From positions 1 to 27,661 of the forward strand of contig NZ_CALHHX010000176.1 of the NCBI RefSeq assembly GCF_938030685.1: a stretch of 27,661 nt of DNA, given 5' to 3'. The stretch comes from an uncultured Campylobacter sp. GTDB lineage: Bacteria; Campylobacterota; Campylobacteria; Campylobacterales; Campylobacteraceae. Positions 23,268-27,661 of the stretch are shown piece after piece. The translations under genes and the position numbers were made by a program. Numbering within the stretch: the stretch's first letter is position 1; every line of letters begins with the position of its first letter. The notes under the pieces were generated by a model. The model had not been told where the DNA came from. It was given only the letters and a program-made list of their open reading frames with translations, and made no database searches.

Positions 23268-24584
23268 TTACTTGATGTTTAGAATTTTTATCGCGTCTAT
23301 TGCGGTTTTTAACTGGATATCGTTATTAATCTGCTCTGCGGTGATGAAATTTTTCTCATCCTTTTTCTGAGCATCTTTTTTCTTAGTCTCGACCTTGGCT
23401 AACTCGCCTTGCAGGTGCTTTTTAAGATCGGCTTCTTTTAGCGAGAATTCATCCTCGTCACGGCTCGGCACCTTGCCCGGCGCCACTATGAGATCAGGCG
23501 TCACGCCCACCGCTTGGATAGTGCGGCCGCTTGATAGATAGTAACGCGCTATGGTTAGTCGCAAGGCTTCTTTATCCTCGATCGGGAGGATCACCTGCAC
23601 GCTTCCCTTGCCAAAAGTTTTTTCACCAACTAACACGGCGCGCTTTAGATCCTGAAGCGAGCCGCTTACGATCTCGCTCGCGCTTGCGCTGCCGCCATTA
23701 ACCAAAACCACAAGCGGTAGATCGGTGATCTTCTTTTTAGGATCGGCGTTATGTGCTTCGGTTTCGTTTTTAGCGCGCCCTTTTTGAGAGACGATAAGAC
23801 CTTTACTGACGAATAAATTTACGAGTCCGATCGCTTGATCCAAAAGCCCGCCCGGGTTGTTTCGCAGATCCAAAATAATGCCCTTGGCGTCTCTATGCTC
23901 TTTTATAAATTTGCTCGCATCCGGAACTACGTGCTGATCGAAATTCGTAACGCGCAGATATAAAATTTTATCATCCTCGATCATCTTAGCATAGACCGAT
24001 TCCACTTTGATTATGTCGCGGATAATCTCGACGTCGAAAGGCTTGCTAACTCCCTTGCGCACGATCGTTAGAGTGATTTTGGTTTTCGGCTTGCCGCGCA
24101 TTTTTGAGACCGCATCGTCGATCGTGATGCCGAAGGTCGCATTGCCATCGATACGCAAGATCACGTCGTTAGCCTGAATGCCTTTCTTATCGGCAGGAGT
24201 GCCCTCGATAGGCGAGATGACGGTCAGAGCGCCGTCTTTCATACCCACCTGAATTCCAAGCCCACCGAACTCGCCCTCGGTCTGGACTTTCGTATCGTTA
24301 AACGCCTTTTCGTCCATGTAGCTTGAGTGCGCGTCAAGGTTGTTCATAAGCCCCGAGATCGTCTTGTCCACAAGCTCGGAAAAAGTCATTTCATCGACAT
24401 AATTGTTCTCGACGATCGCAAGCGTTTTGGTAAGCTTAGCTAGCGCCTCCAAACGCGTTTTTTCGCTGTCTGGCTTTTTAGTCGCGTTGACCTCTCTGGC
24501 TTGTAAATTTCCGGTAAAAAAACTAACGCCTAAAAATAGAGAAAATATGAATCCCAAGCCGAAGAAGAGGTGTTTTTGTCGCAA
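23268..24584 (-). CDS. ctpA: Carboxy-terminal processing protease (S41 family, CtpA-like)
   Basis: A periplasmic serine protease anchored by, or exported through, an N-terminal hydrophobic segment (FFGLGFIFSLFLGVSFFTG). It has the LDAHSSYMD block, a PDZ domain (about residues 105-180: FGGLGIQVGMKDGALTVISP, GIQANDVILRIDG) and the S41 core DLRNNPGGLLDQ. The catalytic pair is Ser301 in GGSASASEIVSG and Lys326 in GEKTFGKGS; the 25-residue gap equals that in characterised CtpA enzymes. The basic C-terminal tail is low-complexity. The start is TTG at 24584 with AAGGA six bases upstream. It leads the purine-membrane operon and diverges from clpB. Confidence 0.95.
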   Translation of the reverse strand: MRQKHLFFGLGFIFSLFLGVSFFTGNLQAREVNATKKPDSEKTRLEALAKLTKTLAIVENNYVDEMTFSELVDKTISGLMNNLDAHSSYMDEKAFNDTKVQTEGEFGGLGIQVGMKDGALTVISPIEGTPADKKGIQANDVILRIDGNATFGITIDDAVSKMRGKPKTKITLTIVRKGVSKPFDVEIIRDIIKVESVYAKMIEDDKILYLRVTNFDQHVVPDASKFIKEHRDAKGIILDLRNNPGGLLDQAIGLVNLFVSKGLIVSQKGRAKNETEAHNADPKKKITDLPLVVLVNGGSASASEIVSGSLQDLKRAVLVGEKTFGKGSVQVILPIEDKEALRLTIARYYLSSGRTIQAVGVTPDLIVAPGKVPSRDEDEFSLKEADLKKHLQGELAKVETKKKDAQKKDEKNFITAEQINNDIQLKTAIDAIKILNIK

Positions 24585-24713
24585 AGCATATCCTTGAAAG
24601 TAAAATGGAGTGAATTTTATAGAAAATTGGCTAAAAATAAGGTAAATTTCATACGAAATTTACGCATTTACGGATAAATTTAAACCGAAAATTTTAAAAT
24701 CTCACTAAAAAAC

Positions 24714-24734
24714 CTTGACATAAACACACTAAAG
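24714..24734 (+). promoter_or_regulatory. HAIR-like (HspR-type) operator at clpB
   Basis: CTTGACA-N7-ACTAAAG matches the HAIR consensus CTTGAGT-N7-ACTCAAG at 11 of 14 positions with exact 7-base spacing, and it overlaps the -35 box. HspR is a MerR-type heat-shock repressor known to control clpB or related genes in C. jejuni and H. pylori. Binding is inferred. Confidence 0.6.
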
Positions 24735-24743
24735 TTATATAAT
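24715..24743 (+). promoter_or_regulatory. Consensus sigma-70 promoter of clpB
   Basis: TTGACA (24715-24720), a 17-base spacer and TATAAT (24738-24743) make a perfect consensus promoter, rare in a genus that usually lacks a -35. The leader to the ATG is about 25 bases. Confidence 0.9.
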
Positions 24744-24763
24744 GCAATTAACGTCAACTTTAG
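24729..24763 (+). promoter_or_regulatory. 8-bp inverted repeat spanning the clpB -10 and ribosome site
   Basis: CTAAAGTT (24729-24736) and AACTTTAG (24756-24763) are exact reverse complements 19 bases apart. The left arm overlaps the HAIR-like right half, and the right arm touches AGGAG. It could be a second operator or an mRNA hairpin only if transcription began upstream. Confidence 0.45.
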
Positions 24764-24773
24764 GAGAAAATTT

Positions 24774-27383
24774 ATGAACGAAACTATTGAAATTTTAACC
24801 GACAAAATGCGCTCTTTGCTCGAAAGCAGCGTTTCTTTAGCGATCCACTCCAAAAATAGCGAAGTGGGCGTATTACACATGCTCTGGGCTTTGGTAGCCG
24901 ACAGCGGCTCGGTTCTAAATCAAATTTTTAATAAATTTAGCATCGAAAAGACCGCGGTCGAGCTTGAGATCAAAAGTGAAATTTCAAATTTGCCTACGAG
25001 CTCAAACGTCACGAAGGAAAACGTGCGAATCTCGCGCGAGCTGATGAACTCACTTGAGGTCGCAAAGGGGCTGATGACGAGCTCGGGCGATAAATTTATC
25101 GCCGTAGACACCTGGCTGATCGCAAATTTAAACGCAGATCCGCTAAAGAAAATTCTGTCTAAATTTGCAGATCTTAGCGAGATCAAAAAAGAGCTAGAGG
25201 CGCTTCGCGGCGGCAAAAGCATCGATTCACAAACCGCCGACGAGACGCTTGAGGCGCTTAGCAAATTCGGCGTCGATCTCACCGCTAAGGCGATCGCGGG
25301 CGAGCTTGATCCGGTCATCGGTCGCGACGAGGTGATTTCACGAATGATGCAAATTTTAATCCGCAAGACGAAAAATAACCCTATCCTACTCGGCGAGCCG
25401 GGCGTTGGAAAAACCGCGGTCGTCGAGGGGCTTGCGCAGCTGATCGCCAAAAAAGAGGTACCGCTCAGCCTGCAAAACAAACGCGTCATAGCGCTTGATA
25501 TGAGTGCGCTGATCGCGGGCGCAAAGTACCGCGGCGAGTTTGAAGATAGGCTCAAAGCCGTCATCAACGAGGTCGTAAAAGCCGCAAACGTCGTGCTTTT
25601 CATCGATGAAATTCACACCATCGTAGGCGCGGGCGCAAGCGAAGGCTCTATGGACGCTGCAAACATCCTAAAGCCAGCCCTTGCGCGCGGCGAGCTGCAC
25701 GCTATCGGCGCTACGACGCTAAAAGAGTACCGAAAGTATTTTGAAAAAGACGCCGCGCTTCAGCGCCGCTTCCAGCCCGTAACGGTCGCGGAGCCTAGCG
25801 TGAGCGAGGCTACGGCGATCTTGCGCGGCATAAAGGAGCGGCTAGAGGTGCATCACAACGTCACCATCACCGATAGCGCGCTTGTGGCGGCTGCAAGGCT
25901 AAGCGACCGCTACATCAGCGATAGGTTCTTGCCCGATAAGGCGATCGATCTCATTGACGAAGCGGCAGCGGAGCTTAAAATGCAGATCGAAAGCGAGCCC
26001 AACGAGCTTGCCAAGGCCAAGCGCGACATCCTCACGCTTCAGGTCGAAAAGGAAGCCCTTAAAATGGAGGATGACGGCAAAAACGACGAGAGGCTCGCGC
26101 AGATCGATAAAGAGATCGAAAATTTAACCGAGCAGAAAAACGCGCTTCAGGCTAAATTTGAAAACGAAAAGTCCGTATTCGGCGGCATAAGCGAGGCTAA
26201 AAAAGCAATCGACAGCCTCAAAAACGAAGCGAGCTTAGCAAGACGCAACGGCGATCTTAGCAAGGCTGCCGAGATCGAATACGGCAAGATCCCCGCCGCG
26301 CAAGCAAAGGTCAAGGAGCTTGAGGCGAAATGGGACGCGATGAAAGAAAACGGCGTGCTTTTGCGAAACCGCGTGGACGAGGAGAGTGTGGCCGAAATTT
26401 TAAGCAAATGGACGGGCATCTCGGTAAGCAAAATGCTCTCCTCCGAAAAGGAGAAATTCCTCCACATCGAGGAGCATCTAAAAGAGAGCGTCGTGGGGCA
26501 GGATGAGGCGCTGCACGCCATCGCTCGCGCAGTCAAGCGCAACAAAGCGGGGCTCGTGAATGAAAACCGCCCGATCGGAAGCTTTTTGTTTCTAGGACCT
26601 ACAGGCGTCGGCAAGACCGAGAGCGCGAAGAGCCTCGCTAGGTTTTTATTCGACGATGAGCGGGCGATGATCCGTTTTGATATGAGCGAGTATATGGAAA
26701 AGCACAGCGTCTCGCGCTTGCTCGGCGCGCCTCCTGGATACGTGGGCTACGATGAGGGCGGACAGCTTACCGAAGCTGTGCGCAGAAAGCCCTACTCTGT
26801 GCTGCTTTTTGATGAGATCGAAAAGGCGCACAAGGACGTTTTTAACATCCTGCTTGGAATTTTAGACGACGGGCGCGCGACCGACAACAAGGGCGTTACG
26901 GTCGATTTCAAAAACACGATCATCATCCTAACGAGCAATATCGGCTCGGCTAAGATTATGGAGCTTGACGCCAAAAATACGGACAAGCCGCGCGAGGTAG
27001 CGCTTGCCGAGCGAGAGGAGGCGGTAAAGAGCGAGCTTAAGAATTATTTCAAGCCCGAATTTATCAACCGCTTGGACGATATCGTGATCTTCAATGCCCT
27101 AAGCGAGGACGATCTTATAAAAATCGTGGGCATTATGTTTAAGAGTCTGCAAAAAACGCTCGCAAATCGCGGCATTAACGCAAGCCTAAGCGAAAATGCC
27201 AAAAAACTCATCGCCTCGGCGGGCTTTGATATCGAATACGGTGCAAGGCCGCTACGAAGGGCGCTCTACGATCTAGTGGAGGATAAGATCGCCGATATGA
27301 TCCTAAGCGACGAGATCAAAACGGGCGATCGGATCGAAATCGACGCGCGTGACAGCGAAATCGAGATAAAAAGGGTAAAGTAA
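24774..27383 (+). CDS. clpB: ATP-dependent protein disaggregase ClpB
   Basis: AAA+ hexamer that pulls aggregated proteins apart with DnaK/DnaJ/GrpE after heat stress. It has the N-terminal substrate domain (1-150), NBD1 with Walker A GEPGVGKT (207-214) and Walker B LFIDEIHTI, and the ClpB-specific coiled-coil M-domain (about 400-520; LTLQVEKEALKMEDDG). NBD2 carries a second Walker A GPTGVGKT (about 606), MSEYMEKHSVSRLLGAPPGY and the sensor-2 GARPLRRALYD at the end. The 869 residues are full length. The M-domain separates it from ClpA/ClpC. AGGAG precedes ATG 24774; regulation is by the consensus promoter with HspR-type operator. It is followed by a hairpin and then a CRISPR array. Confidence 0.98.
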   Translation: MNETIEILTDKMRSLLESSVSLAIHSKNSEVGVLHMLWALVADSGSVLNQIFNKFSIEKTAVELEIKSEISNLPTSSNVTKENVRISRELMNSLEVAKGLMTSSGDKFIAVDTWLIANLNADPLKKILSKFADLSEIKKELEALRGGKSIDSQTADETLEALSKFGVDLTAKAIAGELDPVIGRDEVISRMMQILIRKTKNNPILLGEPGVGKTAVVEGLAQLIAKKEVPLSLQNKRVIALDMSALIAGAKYRGEFEDRLKAVINEVVKAANVVLFIDEIHTIVGAGASEGSMDAANILKPALARGELHAIGATTLKEYRKYFEKDAALQRRFQPVTVAEPSVSEATAILRGIKERLEVHHNVTITDSALVAAARLSDRYISDRFLPDKAIDLIDEAAAELKMQIESEPNELAKAKRDILTLQVEKEALKMEDDGKNDERLAQIDKEIENLTEQKNALQAKFENEKSVFGGISEAKKAIDSLKNEASLARRNGDLSKAAEIEYGKIPAAQAKVKELEAKWDAMKENGVLLRNRVDEESVAEILSKWTGISVSKMLSSEKEKFLHIEEHLKESVVGQDEALHAIARAVKRNKAGLVNENRPIGSFLFLGPTGVGKTESAKSLARFLFDDERAMIRFDMSEYMEKHSVSRLLGAPPGYVGYDEGGQLTEAVRRKPYSVLLFDEIEKAHKDVFNILLGILDDGRATDNKGVTVDFKNTIIILTSNIGSAKIMELDAKNTDKPREVALAEREEAVKSELKNYFKPEFINRLDDIVIFNALSEDDLIKIVGIMFKSLQKTLANRGINASLSENAKKLIASAGFDIEYGARPLRRALYDLVEDKIADMILSDEIKTGDRIEIDARDSEIEIKRVK

Positions 27384-27389
27384 AATCGG

Positions 27390-27419
27390 GCGGAATTTAT
27401 CCTGCAGGGTAAATTCCGC
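27390..27419 (+). terminator. Long hairpin after clpB (terminator-like, no T-run)
   Basis: GCGGAATTTA and TAAATTCCGC (27390-27399, 27410-27419) are perfectly complementary and enclose the palindrome CCTGCAGG. It starts 7 bases after the clpB stop. The lack of a T-run makes classical termination uncertain; 3'-end protection or a barrier to transcription into the CRISPR array are alternatives. Confidence 0.55.
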
Positions 27420-27428
27420 GCTGGTGGA

Positions 27429-27484
27429 GTAAATTTGGCGAGGTAAATCTCACGCCTTAGCTAAGTAAATTTGGTGGGTAATCT
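27429..27484. repeat. Short direct repeat in front of the CRISPR array
   Basis: GTAAATTTGGCGAGGTAAATCT (27429-27450) recurs as GTAAATTTGGTGG-GTAATCT at 27465-27484, 36 bases later; the second copy runs into the first CRISPR repeat. This could be leader sequence or simple duplication. Confidence 0.45.
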
Positions 27485-27661
27485 TTCCCATGGGAATTGA
27501 AACAAAAGTCTTTTTATTACTTTTAAAATTTTATAGTAGGCAGGATTCTATTCCACTGGGAATTGAAACATCATAATGCTATCTTTAATGGATACGAGAG
27601 CCTTTAAGTAGAATTTCATCCCGTTGGGAATTGAAACAGCTCAACTATCGCGTCAAGTCTA
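27474..27661 (+). CRISPR. Left end of a CRISPR array with three divergent repeats (continues past window)
   Basis: Three repeats of about 30 bases end at 27503, 27569 and 27637 (periods 66 and 68). The last 13 bases, TGGGAATTGAAAC, are identical in all three. The preceding part varies: about 23/30 identity between repeats 2 and 3, 21/30 between 1 and 3. Each keeps a small stem around the TGGGA (TTCCCATGGGAA, TTCCACTGGGAA, ATCCCGTTGGGAAT). The spacers are about 36 bases (27504-27539), 38 bases (27570-27607) and a partial one (27638 on); they are unrelated to one another. The ATTGAAAC 3' end is the usual crRNA 5' handle of type I/III systems, so the array is likely read on the plus strand. No cas gene lies in the window. 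Confidence 0.82.

Noticed and set aside
24920..25603. 227-residue minus-strand open frame
   Set aside because: Fully antisense to clpB; Ser/Phe-rich shadow typical opposite a GC-rich gene.

Overview
The window looks like the chromosome of a Campylobacter-type epsilonproteobacterium (Campylobacterota) from the higher-GC part of the genus, similar to the gracilis/rectus/showae group. The evidence is gene order and sequence style. The order clpB // ctpA-purC-purS-purQ-SH3 protein-plsC matches, from memory, the Cj0509c-Cj0516 neighbourhood of C. jejuni. The order ppiD-ftsA-ftsZ with a divergent rsmH matches Cj0693c-Cj0696. Spacers are full of AAATTTTAAAATTT-like words, and TTG and GTG starts are common. 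The species assignment is inference.

Layout: 1-182 is the 3' end of an autotransporter-like outer-membrane barrel gene with a strong terminator. 438-9356 is a long minus-strand block. In transcription order it holds a class II aldolase-fold protein, a PpiD/SurA-like periplasmic chaperone, ftsA, ftsZ, a Nim-like flavin split-barrel protein, a fused bioD-bioA gene and a sodium:solute symporter that starts 2 nt after the fusion's stop. Division, envelope folding and biotin synthesis are thus packed on one strand.

9421-13327 is a plus-strand set: rsmH, a 1.1 kb spacer, a bitopic coiled-coil membrane protein that is a candidate FtsL, and rmuC. A second ~1.1 kb gene-poor spacer follows. Then come a small lipoprotein gene and the RNase P RNA gene (both minus), a small helical protein gene (plus), truD (minus) and a divergent SdhB-fold protein that has lost its iron-sulfur ligands.

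18271-19242 is a visibly AT-richer patch with two tandem paralogues that resemble orphan polymorphic-toxin immunity proteins. A 440-bp spacer with evenly spaced AT palindromes follows. 19683-24584 is a tightly packed minus-strand operon: ctpA, purC, purS, purQ, an SH3-type periplasmic membrane protein and plsC. Divergent from it is clpB, behind a consensus sigma-70 promoter overlapped by an HspR-type (HAIR-like) operator. The right edge enters a CRISPR array with three visible, unusually divergent repeats; no cas gene lies inside the window.

The most interesting points are the immunity-like pair, the BioD-BioA fusion coupled to a transporter, the candidate FtsL with repeated FAGANF motifs, the ligand-less SdhB-like protein, the degenerate CRISPR repeats and the clpB control region.
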